Positions 1 to 7,979 of a stretch of 27,890 nt of DNA are shown here, piece after piece. Each line of letters begins with the position of its first letter. Positions within the stretch are counted from its first letter, which is position 1. The stretch comes from Polaribacter sp. (GTDB taxonomy: Bacteria > Bacteroidota > Bacteroidia > Flavobacteriales > Flavobacteriaceae): positions 1 to 27,890 of the forward strand of contig JAQWOW010000198.1 in the NCBI GenBank assembly GCA_029245665.1, in the 5' to 3' direction. The notes below the pieces were generated by a model that was given only the letters and a program-made list of their open reading frames with translations, had not been told where the DNA came from and did not search any database. A program made the position numbers and the translations under genes.

Positions 1-390
1 AATGAAAAATATTGGAAAACTCCTATTGTTTGGGGAGCATTAGGAACAAGTATTTATTATTATTTAAACAATAACAAAGAATATAAAAGATACCGGACAG
101 CCTATAAATTAAGAAGAAATAATTTAGTTGATGAATTTACTGTTAATGGAATTGAAATTATTTCTATAGAAACTTTAGAAAGAGCACAAGATCAATTGAG
201 AGAAAATAGAGATTTATCACTTTTAACAACGGTAATTCTTTATGTTTTACAAATTGTAGAGGCTAGTGTAAATGCGCATTTAATCCAATTTAACACTAAT
301 GATAATTTATCATTTAAGCCAACTTTTATAAATGATCCTGTTGAAATTGATGCTCCAAAAGTAGGTCTAACAATTAAATATAATTTTTAA
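1..390 (+). CDS. DUF5683 domain protein, 3' part only
   Basis: The frame is open from the first base of the window to the TAA at 388-390, so the 5' end lies outside. The visible part, about 129 residues, starts N-E-K-Y-W-K-T-P-I-V-W-G-A-L-G-T and continues through a charged YKRYR segment and an RENRDLSLL stretch followed by a hydrophobic helix (TTVILYVLQIVEASVNAHL). It ends in a short strand-rich tail (KVGLTIKYNF). This pattern matches the C-terminus of DUF5683 proteins of Bacteroidota as I remember the family. Function is unknown; a membrane or envelope location is likely. In Flavobacteriaceae this gene usually stands between parAB and dapB, and dapB begins one base after this stop, so co-transcription is very likely. 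An internal ATG at 196 is not the real start, because the conserved part begins well before it. Confidence 0.75.
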   Translation, partial: NEKYWKTPIVWGALGTSIYYYLNNNKEYKRYRTAYKLRRNNLVDEFTVNGIEIISIETLERAQDQLRENRDLSLLTTVILYVLQIVEASVNAHLIQFNTNDNLSFKPTFINDPVEIDAPKVGLTIKYNF

Positions 391-391
391 G

Positions 392-1093
392 ATGAAAATT
401 GCACTATTAGGTTATGGAAGAATGGGTAAAGAAATTGAAAAAATTGCTTTATCTCGTGGACACGAAATAGTAATCAGAAAAGATGTAGATGATATAATTG
501 ATATTACATTAGCAGACGTGGCTATTGATTTTAGTGTTCCTTCTTCAGCTTTTAATAATATTTCAAATTGTTTAAATAACAATGTACCCGTTATATCTGG
601 CACTACTGGATGGTTAGATAAATATGATGATGCAATTGCCTTGTGTAAAGAAAAAAACGGGGCATTTATTTATGCTTCAAATTATAGTTTAGGTGTCAAT
701 ATATTTTTTGAACTAAACACACAATTGGCAAAAATGATGAAAACTATCGAAGGATATAATATTTCTATGGAAGAAATTCATCATACTAAAAAATTAGACA
801 AACCTAGCGGAACAGCAATTACTTTAGCCGAGGGAATTATAGAAAATACTTCTAAAAATAACTGGGAGTTAGGAGAAGTAACCTCAGAAGAAAATATAGC
901 GATTATTTCCAAAAGAATCTCTAAAGTTCCTGGAACACATACTGTTTGGTATAATTCTGAAGTAGATTCTATAGAAATTAAACACACCGCTCATAACAGA
1001 AAAGGTTTTGCTTTAGGTGCTGTAATTGCTGCTGAATGGATTTCTGGAAAAACAGGAGTATTTTCTATGAAAGACGTGTTAAATATTGGTTAA
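392..1093 (+). CDS. dapB: 4-hydroxy-tetrahydrodipicolinate reductase
   Basis: This enzyme reduces (4-hydroxy-)tetrahydrodipicolinate with NAD(P)H in the cytoplasmic lysine / meso-diaminopimelate pathway that feeds peptidoglycan. The 233-residue protein begins with a Rossmann motif (G7-Y-G9-R-M-G12). It then carries SGTTGW at 69-74 and the substrate-binding and catalytic segment HHTKKLDKPSGTA at 130-142, where H130 and K134 align with the catalytic His159 and Lys163 of E. coli DapB. A C-terminal HTAHNRKGFALGA segment is typical of the family. It is about 40 residues shorter than E. coli DapB, as is normal for Flavobacteria. The start codon follows the DUF5683 stop by one base. lepB follows after 53 bp, so the DUF5683-dapB-lepB-WbqC order is probably one operon. 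Assignment is secure. Confidence 0.96.
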   Translation: MKIALLGYGRMGKEIEKIALSRGHEIVIRKDVDDIIDITLADVAIDFSVPSSAFNNISNCLNNNVPVISGTTGWLDKYDDAIALCKEKNGAFIYASNYSLGVNIFFELNTQLAKMMKTIEGYNISMEEIHHTKKLDKPSGTAITLAEGIIENTSKNNWELGEVTSEENIAIISKRISKVPGTHTVWYNSEVDSIEIKHTAHNRKGFALGAVIAAEWISGKTGVFSMKDVLNIG

Positions 1094-1146
1094 AAATTGT
1101 TTCATTTTCGCTATTTTGCACCTTATAAAAAATTAAAAATATTAAT

Positions 1147-2850
1147 ATGACTTTTTTACAATGGTTTATCTTTTTTTTAATTATTCAAGGAATTCATTTT
1201 TTGGGAACTTGGAAGTTATATCTAAAAGCAGGAAGAAAATCGTGGGAGGCTGCGATCCCTATTTATAATGGAATTATTTTAATGAGAATTATTAATCGCC
1301 CTAAATGGTGGATTTTCTTATTATTTGTTCCTGTTGTGAATTTATTAATGTTTCCGGTTATATGGATTGAGACTATAAGAACCTTTGGTTTTTATAAAAA
1401 ATCAGACTCCTTTTTAGTAATTATAACTTTTGGTATATATATTTTATACATCAATTATCTAACAGACACAAAATACAATGCTAATAGAAGCTTAAAACCC
1501 AGATCTGAGTTAGGTGAGTGGATTAGTTCAATTACATTTGCAATTATTGCTGCTACTTTGGTTCACACCTACTTTATGCAGCCGTTTACAATACCAACTT
1601 CATCTTTAGAAAAATCTTTACTTGTTGGTGATTATCTTTTTGTTAGTAAATTTCACTATGGTGCAAGGGTTCCTTCAACAGTAATTGCAGCGCCAATGGT
1701 TCATGATTCTCTTCCTTTTACCGGAACAGCATCTTATTTAAAAAAACCTCAACTGCCATATACACGTTTCCCTGGTTTCCAAAAAATTAAAAATAATGAC
1801 ATTGTATGCTTCAATTGGCCTGCAGACACTTTAGCTACAATGTGGGGAGATACATCTGGTAAATTCACTTACAAACCTGTTGATAAAAAAACAAACTATG
1901 TAAAACGTTCTGTGGGTATTGCTGGCGATTCTATAGAAATGATAAATGGTTATTTTTACATCAATGGGAAAAAGAATACATTACCAGATAGAGCTAAATT
2001 ACAGTTTTATTATACCTATGAATCAAAAAAACCTATCAACCAGAGCACTTATCCTAAATTTTTAATCGATAAGGAAAGAACGGGAGTTTATAAAATTTTA
2101 TCTGAATATTGGAATAATTCTAAGGTACAAGATGCAATTAAAAAAAATGGGAATTTAGCTAAAATTGGTTCAGACTCTCTTTATACAGAAGTTGCTGGAG
2201 GTATAAATGCTGACTTAGCAAGAAAATTAAAAATGTTATCTGTTGAGGATAAAATTAACATCAATTTAACTAAAGAGGAAGTTGATCGCTTAAAGAAATA
2301 TCCACTTACTGTATCTGTTAAAAAGGTAAATCATGGAGCCGATAATGCCATTTTTCCTCACATAGAAAAATTAGGTTGGAGTCAAGATAATTTTGGTCCG
2401 ATTTATATTCCAAAAGCAGGAAGTTCTGTAGAATTAACTTCAGAATCTTTACCGTTTTATGAACAAATTATCAAAAACTATGAAAACAACGACCTACAAG
2501 TTGTTGGAGAAAATATTTTTATCAATGGGAAAAAAGTAGATTCATATACATTTAAACAAGATTATTTTTATTTGATTGGAGATAACAGACACAACTCTTT
2601 AGATGCTCGTTATTGGGGCTATGTGCCCTTTGATCATGTATTAGGGAAACCCGTAATGATTTGGTTTAGTTGGAATGCAAATGCAGCTTCTTTTGGAGCT
2701 AAATTAAAATCTATTCGATGGAATAGAATGTTTACCACAGTTCATGGTGATGGCAAACCTGTTTCTTACAGATATTTCGTTTTTGCGTTCATACTTCTAT
2801 ATTTTGGTTATAGCTTTTATAAAAGAAAAAAGAAACCCACAAGAAAATAA
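1147..2850 (+). CDS. lepB: Signal peptidase I (long Bacteroidota form)
   Basis: This is the inner-membrane serine-lysine protease that removes signal peptides from exported proteins. The N-terminal ~145 residues hold several membrane segments (about 4-20, 54-75, 88-104 and 125-146), more than the usual one or two. The catalytic serine lies in IPTSSLEKSLLVGDY near residue 153 (E. coli equivalent IPSGSM). The general-base lysine is in YVKRSVGIAGD near residue 253. The C-terminal family box GDNRHNSLDARYWGYVP is near 477-493, followed by a last hydrophobic stretch and a basic tail. Between the lysine box and the GDNR box lie about 220 residues, where E. coli has about 125, so there is a large inserted periplasmic segment. 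At 567 residues it is much longer than E. coli LepB (324), but I recall Flavobacterial LepB proteins of this size. It lies between dapB and a WbqC gene. Confidence 0.95.
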   Translation: MTFLQWFIFFLIIQGIHFLGTWKLYLKAGRKSWEAAIPIYNGIILMRIINRPKWWIFLLFVPVVNLLMFPVIWIETIRTFGFYKKSDSFLVIITFGIYILYINYLTDTKYNANRSLKPRSELGEWISSITFAIIAATLVHTYFMQPFTIPTSSLEKSLLVGDYLFVSKFHYGARVPSTVIAAPMVHDSLPFTGTASYLKKPQLPYTRFPGFQKIKNNDIVCFNWPADTLATMWGDTSGKFTYKPVDKKTNYVKRSVGIAGDSIEMINGYFYINGKKNTLPDRAKLQFYYTYESKKPINQSTYPKFLIDKERTGVYKILSEYWNNSKVQDAIKKNGNLAKIGSDSLYTEVAGGINADLARKLKMLSVEDKININLTKEEVDRLKKYPLTVSVKKVNHGADNAIFPHIEKLGWSQDNFGPIYIPKAGSSVELTSESLPFYEQIIKNYENNDLQVVGENIFINGKKVDSYTFKQDYFYLIGDNRHNSLDARYWGYVPFDHVLGKPVMIWFSWNANAASFGAKLKSIRWNRMFTTVHGDGKPVSYRYFVFAFILLYFGYSFYKRKKKPTRK

Positions 2851-2855
2851 GAATA

Positions 2856-3461
2856 ATGTCATTGTTTATTCCAACTTATTTTGCTCCTATTTCTCAATAT
2901 ACTGAAATCATAAAATCTGATAACGTAACTTTTGAAATGGAAGATAATTTTCAAAAACAAAGTTATAGGAATAGATGTTATATCTATAATTCTAATGGAA
3001 AACAAATGTTGAACATTCCTCTAAATGATAAGAATAAAGGAACAGCTAAAAGAAAAAAAACTAAAGACATGATGGTTAAAAATGATTTTCCTTGGCAAGA
3101 ACATCATTTAAAATCTTTACAAACAGCCTATAGAACTTCTCCTTTTTATGAATTTTACGAAGATGATTTACTATCAATTTTTACAAAAAAATACACTTTT
3201 TTACAGGATGTAAATATTGATACATTTTTATTTATAACTGATGCTTTACAAATAAATCAGCAATACTCTAAAACCAAAAAATACATTTTAGAAGAAAATA
3301 ACGATGACTTCAGAAAACTTGCGGATATAAAAAATCAACCAAAACAATCAAAAAAATCATACATACAAATGTTTGACGACAAACATGGATATATTGATAA
3401 TTTATCAACTTTAGACCTTCTTTTTATGGAAGGTCCAAACGCCATAAGTTATTTAAAATAA
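2856..3461 (+). CDS. WbqC-like family protein
   Basis: The 201-residue protein has the WbqC-like pattern. It opens with a hydrophobic, proline-containing start (LFIPTYFAPISQY), followed by a QKQSYRNRCYI segment. The conserved core is FPWQEHHLKSLQTAYRTSPF with YEFYEDDL after it. No signal peptide or membrane helix is visible, so it is probably cytoplasmic. WbqC itself was named from an O-antigen gene cluster, where the family has been linked to amino-sugar modification, but no reaction can be assigned from this sequence. It starts five bases after lepB ends, so it shares that transcript. The lepB-WbqC adjacency is common in Flavobacteriaceae, where the gene is not part of a glycan locus. Confidence 0.85.
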   Translation: MSLFIPTYFAPISQYTEIIKSDNVTFEMEDNFQKQSYRNRCYIYNSNGKQMLNIPLNDKNKGTAKRKKTKDMMVKNDFPWQEHHLKSLQTAYRTSPFYEFYEDDLLSIFTKKYTFLQDVNIDTFLFITDALQINQQYSKTKKYILEENNDDFRKLADIKNQPKQSKKSYIQMFDDKHGYIDNLSTLDLLFMEGPNAISYLK

Positions 3462-3489
3462 AAAATGTAACTTTAATAAAATTTTATCC

Positions 3490-4056
3490 ATGGATTTTTT
3501 AAAAACATTTATAGAACTTTATTTCCCTTCACAATCTGATGCCTTTGTTCAAAAGTTAAGTAATCTCCTAAAAAATAAGTTTTATAAAAAAAAAGAAATT
3601 ATTGTAAAGTTAAAAGAAAATCCCTCAAAATTTTATATCTTAAAGAAGGGAATTGTTAGAAGTTATATAGTAGGATCTGAGGGAAAAGAGCATACTAAAA
3701 TATTATATACAAAAAATAATTTTTTTGCTCCTTTAACAGCTCTTATTAAAAATAAACCATCCCTTTATTCTTTTGATTGTTTAACAGATTGCGAAATTTT
3801 AGAAGGAAATTACACTGATTTATTAGCATTGACAAACTCTGATATAGAATTTTCAGTTTTGTATTCGAAAATTCTTGAAGAAATGTATATCAGAACAGAT
3901 AATAAAATTCATGATTTATCAATATTAAATGCTACAGAAAGGTTTATAAAACTAAAGAAAGAAAAACCTACTATTGAAAATCTAATCAAGCAATATCATA
4001 TTGCTTCTTATTTAAACATCACTCCAACTCAATTAAGTAGAATTAAAAAGAATTAA
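3490..4056 (+). CDS. Crp/Fnr-type regulator, copy 1
   Basis: A 188-residue protein with an N-terminal cyclic-nucleotide-binding-like beta-roll (about 25-115; FYILKKGIVRSYIVG is the typical strand-turn-strand). A long dimerisation helix follows (about 115-145), and then the conserved NATERFIKL junction. It ends in a short helix-turn-helix segment (HIASYLNITPTQLSRIKK). The arginine and glutamate that contact cAMP in E. coli CRP are not recognisable, so the ligand is unknown; Bacteroidota members often bind none. It is paralogous to the gene at 4185, with the C-terminal half nearly the same. Compared with that copy it ends early (SRIKKN against SRIRKDYYSK), because the shared 3' DNA continues past its stop. 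It starts 28 bp after the WbqC gene and could be read from the dapB-lepB transcript. Confidence 0.88.
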   Translation: MDFLKTFIELYFPSQSDAFVQKLSNLLKNKFYKKKEIIVKLKENPSKFYILKKGIVRSYIVGSEGKEHTKILYTKNNFFAPLTALIKNKPSLYSFDCLTDCEILEGNYTDLLALTNSDIEFSVLYSKILEEMYIRTDNKIHDLSILNATERFIKLKKEKPTIENLIKQYHIASYLNITPTQLSRIKKN

Positions 4057-4082
4057 AAAAATATTATTCAAAATAATTTTTT
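4056..4082 (+). terminator. Possible weak AT-rich terminator after the first Crp/Fnr gene
   Basis: ATTATT (4063-4068) pairs with AATAAT (4072-4077) around a CAA loop. After a T-T mismatch the flanking A-run and T-run can extend the stem, and a run of six T closes the motif. It overlaps the stop codon. The stem is entirely A/T, so termination would be weak at best. The same DNA is part of the coding end of the second copy, which argues that it did not arise as a terminator. Confidence 0.3.
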
Positions 4083-4094
4083 AATCTATTAACC

Positions 4095-4102
4095 TATGTT
4101 TA
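4095..4102 (+). promoter_or_regulatory. Possible -7 box of the second Crp/Fnr gene
   Basis: TATGTTTA matches seven of eight positions of TAnnTTTG if the two free positions are counted. It lies in a 16-base stretch (4089-4104) that is 15/16 identical to the stretch carrying TATGTTTG before the gene at 12070. A transcript from here would carry a leader of about 75 bases. No convincing -33 element is seen, so this is tentative. Confidence 0.3.
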
Positions 4103-4184
4103 TGATACTTATTGATCATTATTGTAATTTTAAACCATAGATCGCTATTTAGAAAAAGTTTTCATTTTATTCCCTAACAATAAT

Positions 4185-4763
4185 ATGAGCTTTATAAAAA
4201 AATTTATTGAACTTTATTCTTCTTCGGCATCTGAGGACTTTATAAAAAAATTAACTAATAGATTAAAAACAACGTATTATAAGAAAAATGAAAGCATTGT
4301 AAAACTCGGAGATATTTCATCAAAATTTTATATCTTAAAAGAGGGAATTGTTAGAAGCTATATAATAGGTCCAAAAGGAAAAGAACATATTAAAATATTA
4401 CATAAGGGCATCAGTGTTTTCGCACCTTTAACTGATCTTATTAAAAAACAACCATCAACTTTAATCTTTGACTGCTTAACAAATTGTGAAGTATTAGAAG
4501 GAAATTTCTATGAATTATTTACACCAAAAAATTTAAACTTAGAGATCTCTGGCTTCTATATTAAAGTCCTCGAGAAAATATATACTACATCTGATAATAA
4601 AATTCATGATCTATCAATTTTAAATGCTACTGAAAGGTATATAAAATTAAGGAGAGAAATTCCTAATATTGAAAATCTAATTCAACAATATCATATTGCA
4701 TCTTATTTAAATATTACTCCAACACAATTAAGTAGAATTAGAAAAGATTATTATTCAAAATAA
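4185..4763 (+). CDS. Crp/Fnr-type regulator, copy 2
   Basis: A 192-residue paralogue of the preceding gene with the same layout: cyclic-nucleotide-binding-like beta-roll (FYILKEGIVRSYIIG), central dimerisation helix, then the NATERYIKL junction and helix-turn-helix (HIASYLNITPTQLSRIRK). From DNKIHDLS onward about 44 of 51 residues are identical to copy 1, while the sensor half is visibly more diverged. This suggests a conserved DNA target with different or relaxed ligand or partner sensing. Both copies share the MxFxKxFIELY start, which supports the chosen ATG. The gap between the copies is 128 bp and holds a possible promoter. It is read toward the terminator at 4872. The regulon is unknown. 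Confidence 0.88.
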   Translation: MSFIKKFIELYSSSASEDFIKKLTNRLKTTYYKKNESIVKLGDISSKFYILKEGIVRSYIIGPKGKEHIKILHKGISVFAPLTDLIKKQPSTLIFDCLTNCEVLEGNFYELFTPKNLNLEISGFYIKVLEKIYTTSDNKIHDLSILNATERYIKLRREIPNIENLIQQYHIASYLNITPTQLSRIRKDYYSK

Positions 4764-4871
4764 AATTATTCTATGCAACTATGTATAGAAATATAACAGT
4801 TCATTATTGTACATTTAGGTATTAGGAAGCATTTCCCCCAGATATTAAATTTCACGTGTTTCTATAATTAT

Positions 4872-4906
4872 AAAAAGACTTGTTAATTAACTAACAGGTC
4901 TTTTTT
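4872..4906 (+). terminator. Strong factor-independent terminator, possibly bidirectional
   Basis: A 14-bp stem (4872-4885 with 4892-4905, one G-T wobble pair) closes a six-base loop and ends in six T (4901-4906). The left arm begins with five A, which become a T-run on the other strand, so it may also stop leftward transcription. It ends the plus-strand run from dapB through the Crp/Fnr genes, about 110 bp after the last stop codon and just before the DUF6122 remnant. Confidence 0.8.
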
Positions 4907-4922
4907 ACTGTTACAGAAAATG

Positions 4923-5234
4923 ATGTTAAAATTATTTATCCATTCATTATGGATTACATTTTATTTTTCCAGCAGTAATTGTCTTTTTATTCTTTAAAAA
5001 AAAATGGAAAACTGTCTACTTCATTTATATTTCAAGTATACTTGTAGATTTAATCCATTTAATGGTAACACCTATTATTTGACATCAACAGATGTAGTGT
5101 TGGCTTTCATTTCCTGAGTTCTTACAGGACTTTCACAATATATTATATTCTATTTGAGTGTTTTTATAAAAAAAACTAAAACAATATCACTATTTTTTTA
5201 TGTGAGGATCAATTATATAGATTGTTATTTGTAA
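4923..5234 (+). pseudogene. DUF6122 family membrane protein, frameshifted remnant
   Basis: No intact frame is present, but the three forward frames read in turn give a DUF6122-like protein. The pieces are: MLKLFIH (4923-4943); then from 4945 HYGLHFIFPAVIVFLFFKKK, W-K-T-V-Y-F-I-Y-I-S-S-I-L-V-D-L-I-H-L-M and VTPII; then from about 5080 FDINRCSVGFHFLSSYRTFT and IYYILFE; then FIKKTKTISLFFYVRINYID and CYL to a TAA at 5232-5234. The family, as I remember it, has IHYG-HF near the start, VD-DHLL, TPIFD-NRCSIGFHPLHSY and a C-terminal D-DC. The first break looks like a 4-bp duplication (CATTCATT, 4941-4948). The second is near 5078-5080, where the frame meets TGA, and the third is near 5157-5161. Two usually conserved polar residues also look replaced (VDLIH for VD-DH, HFLS for HPLH), as expected after loss of function. 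The end overlaps the 3' end of the convergent flippase gene. Confidence 0.72.
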
Positions 5235-6712
5235 TATTTTTTTAGAAGATTGCCCAACTCAGAAGATATATTAAACTTAAAAATTAAAAAAAGATAAATT
5301 ACAATAATTAGAATACTTTTTAAGATAATATTAATGATAGGATGAATTGGAAATTTTAGTAAATAAATATTTTCAATAGGAAAATCCCAAAAATTAAAAA
5401 ACAAATATAAAATAGCGATAATTAAAATCATCTTAAATGTCTTATTCGTGTATGGAGTAATAGAAAACTTAATTTTCACAAAAAATAACTTAAATGAATT
5501 TGCAAGAAAAATGACAATCAACGATGCTAATGCTAAACCATCTGTACCCATCTCTAACTCATAGTAAAAGAGTTTATTCAAAAAATACACGGACAAAGCC
5601 ATAGAGATACTAATTGGTAGCGTTATTCTATAAAACTTAGAATTATTTATGATGGCGCCATTGTTACCCAGTAAACCGTTATATAATTTAAGAGAAGAAA
5701 TCACAAAGACAACGAATACGCCTCCTGCATATTCGTCAGGTAATAATTTATATAACTGCTTTATGTTTGCATTAATTAACACAAAGAAAAGACCACTTAT
5801 TAACAATAGATTTATAGAGCTTTTTTTATACAATGATGCTACTTCTTCGTGATTATCTTCGTTTAATGTTTTAGAAGTTAAAGGCTGTAAAATAGTAAGC
5901 ATAGCTCTACTCGGAGCTTCTATAAAAGAACCAATAAAAACGGCTACAGAATAATAAGCAGCTTTTACTAAAGATTCTTTGCCTGGAATCATGTATTTAT
6001 CAATATCTAAAATAATAGCTCCTGCACTACCCGCCAAAATAATATATCCTGAAAAACGGATTACTTCTTTAAAATTATCTGGTATCGATAATGTGAATTT
6101 TGGCATGTATAAATTGAGTGCATAGAACATCATAATAAACATTCTAATAAAATAAGCACCTGTCAAATAATATATGAATTCTGTTTTTGAAATAAAACCA
6201 AAATAAACAAGAAATAATAAGATCATTACAACTACTCGATTGTACAATTCTTTCAAAATATTACCAAATACTGATTGAAACTGAACTTTAGCCCAAGCAT
6301 AAAAAATCTCAAAATAGGAGGTCGATAATGCAACTAAAAAAATAATAAAGGTGTACTCTTTAATAATTGGATTTTCTACTGATAAATAATCGCCTATTTC
6401 TTGGTAAAAATAGTTTCCAAAATAAGCAATTGGTATTGCTACTAAGAAGGGTAAAAAAAGGACAGACGTCAAAAAACGATCTTTTTCAACTTTTGTCAAA
6501 TAGCTCGAAAAAAATTTTATAATTGTATGATGAATTCCGAGGGCAATTAAAGGCATTAGTAGGTTTGAAGTAGATAACAAAAAAGTTACTAAACCATAGT
6601 ATTCATCGTCTAAAAAACGAGTATATAAAAACAACGTGTTTATACCACCAAAGGCAAAACCTAAATAGATAAAAAATGTATTCTTTAAAGATTGCTTAAA
6701 AATAATACCCAT
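5225..6712 (-). CDS. Oligosaccharide flippase (Wzx-like, MOP superfamily)
   Basis: A 495-residue integral membrane protein with about 12-14 hydrophobic segments spread along its length and short charged loops. It begins with a cytoplasmic leader (MGIIFKQSLKNTFFIYLGF) typical of polysaccharide-biosynthesis flippases, followed by an INTLFLYTRFLDDEYYGL segment like the family's start. Such proteins move lipid-linked oligosaccharides across the inner membrane. It is the last gene of the YfhO-GT-GT-flippase operon and starts one base after the preceding glycosyltransferase stops, which supports export of the glycan made by those enzymes. The exact substrate cannot be read from the sequence. The 3' end overlaps by ten bases the DUF6122 remnant on the opposite strand. 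Confidence 0.85.
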   Translation of the reverse strand: MGIIFKQSLKNTFFIYLGFAFGGINTLFLYTRFLDDEYYGLVTFLLSTSNLLMPLIALGIHHTIIKFFSSYLTKVEKDRFLTSVLFLPFLVAIPIAYFGNYFYQEIGDYLSVENPIIKEYTFIIFLVALSTSYFEIFYAWAKVQFQSVFGNILKELYNRVVVMILLFLVYFGFISKTEFIYYLTGAYFIRMFIMMFYALNLYMPKFTLSIPDNFKEVIRFSGYIILAGSAGAIILDIDKYMIPGKESLVKAAYYSVAVFIGSFIEAPSRAMLTILQPLTSKTLNEDNHEEVASLYKKSSINLLLISGLFFVLINANIKQLYKLLPDEYAGGVFVVFVISSLKLYNGLLGNNGAIINNSKFYRITLPISISMALSVYFLNKLFYYELEMGTDGLALASLIVIFLANSFKLFFVKIKFSITPYTNKTFKMILIIAILYLFFNFWDFPIENIYLLKFPIHPIINIILKSILIIVIYLFLIFKFNISSELGNLLKKYYK

Positions 6713-6713
6713 A

Positions 6714-7979
6714 TTACGAATGTAAACTTTTAATAATGAAAGCTAACTTTTTAGTTAATTCTTTTCTGTGATATTTCCCAATATTTTTAGAATTCACTTT
6801 TAAATTTCCTTTTTTATATAGATGATAAAATTTTAGTATTTCTGATGATAATTGTTCACGATTACTAAAATCAATAAGTATACCTGAGTCTGTTTCTTTT
6901 AAGATTTCTGCTAAATCTCCATCTTCAGGACCTATGGCTAAAATTGGTCTTTTTGCAATTAAATATTCAAATAATTTACCGGTTAAAATTCCTTTAGACT
7001 TTTCAATATTTGGAATTAACAATAATAAAACCTGTGCTTTATTCTGAAATTCAATTGCTTTTTCGTGATCTACATAGCCTTTAAAACTTGTGTTTTTTTC
7101 TAAGTTATTCTTTAAAACTTCTACCCTTACATCATCAGAAATATCACCAATAAAATTTAATTTTAAATCATTTTTAAAATCTTCATTCTGAGAACAAAGT
7201 TCTTGTAAAACTTTAAAAAAAAGTTTTGGATTGCTTTGTTTTGGCAATAGCCCAATATATGAAATTGTAAACAATTTATCTAAAACAGTATCTTCTGCAC
7301 TTCGTGTTTCATTGTCATAACCATTGGTAATTACTTCTACTCTTCTTGCATTTATGGAGAACTGTTCTTTAAGACTTTCACTAACAGTAAGCACACAGTC
7401 TGCATTTTTTAACACCAATTTTTCTAATATTTTATTTTTCTTTTTTGCAAATGATTGTTCACTAAAATCTTTATTATAATATAAATCTGTCCACGGGTCT
7501 CTGAAATCTGCAATCCATTTTAACTTGTTTTTTTTGTGTAATTTCTGAGCTATCAAATGCATACTGTGAGGAGGGCCTGTGGAAATAATAGCATCAACTT
7601 TATTTGAATTTAAATACTTTTGAAGAAATTTTACAGAAGAATTCACCCAAAATACTTTTGGGTCAGGAATAAAAAAATTACCTCGAATAAAGGATAAAAA
7701 ACGGTTTTGATTAATATTAGAAATTCCACTTTTTTGAGATTTTTTTTTCTTCCAAAAAAGCAGGTCTGTAGGTTCCCAGATAGAATGTTTTAAAACTTTA
7801 GTATTTCTAGGAACATCGTCTAAAAGGGTCTTATCTTCTTTAAGGTACCTAGCATTATCAACAGTATATACAACAGGTTCTATACCATATTCTTGCAAAT
7901 ACTTTACGAACTTCAACCAACGCTGAACTCCAGATCCTCCAGCAGGAGGCCAATAATAGGTAATAATTAATACTTTCAA
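6714..7979 (-). CDS. Glycosyltransferase, GT-B fold (GT4-like)
   Basis: The 421-residue protein starts with MKVLIITYYWPPAGGSGVQR, the usual acceptor-domain opening of this group (a glycine-rich loop after the first strand). A WIADFRDPWTD motif lies in the N-terminal half. The C-terminal donor domain carries SYIGLLPKQSNPKLF and the GKLFEYLIAKRPILAIGPED segment, where the E of FEY corresponds to a nucleotide-sugar contact in the family. No membrane segment is seen, so it probably acts at the cytoplasmic face of the inner membrane. Donor and acceptor are unknown. Its ATG overlaps the TGA of the preceding glycosyltransferase (ATGA, 7979-7976), pointing to translational coupling. Confidence 0.88.
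   Translation of the reverse strand: MKVLIITYYWPPAGGSGVQRWLKFVKYLQEYGIEPVVYTVDNARYLKEDKTLLDDVPRNTKVLKHSIWEPTDLLFWKKKKSQKSGISNINQNRFLSFIRGNFFIPDPKVFWVNSSVKFLQKYLNSNKVDAIISTGPPHSMHLIAQKLHKKNKLKWIADFRDPWTDLYYNKDFSEQSFAKKKNKILEKLVLKNADCVLTVSESLKEQFSINARRVEVITNGYDNETRSAEDTVLDKLFTISYIGLLPKQSNPKLFFKVLQELCSQNEDFKNDLKLNFIGDISDDVRVEVLKNNLEKNTSFKGYVDHEKAIEFQNKAQVLLLLIPNIEKSKGILTGKLFEYLIAKRPILAIGPEDGDLAEILKETDSGILIDFSNREQLSSEILKFYHLYKKGNLKVNSKNIGKYHRKELTKKLAFIIKSLHS

Noticed and set aside
4764..4800. TTCTAT/ATAGAA inverted repeat after the second Crp/Fnr gene
   Set aside because: Only six A/T-rich pairs with a ten-base loop and no T-run; the hairpin at 4872 explains termination much better.
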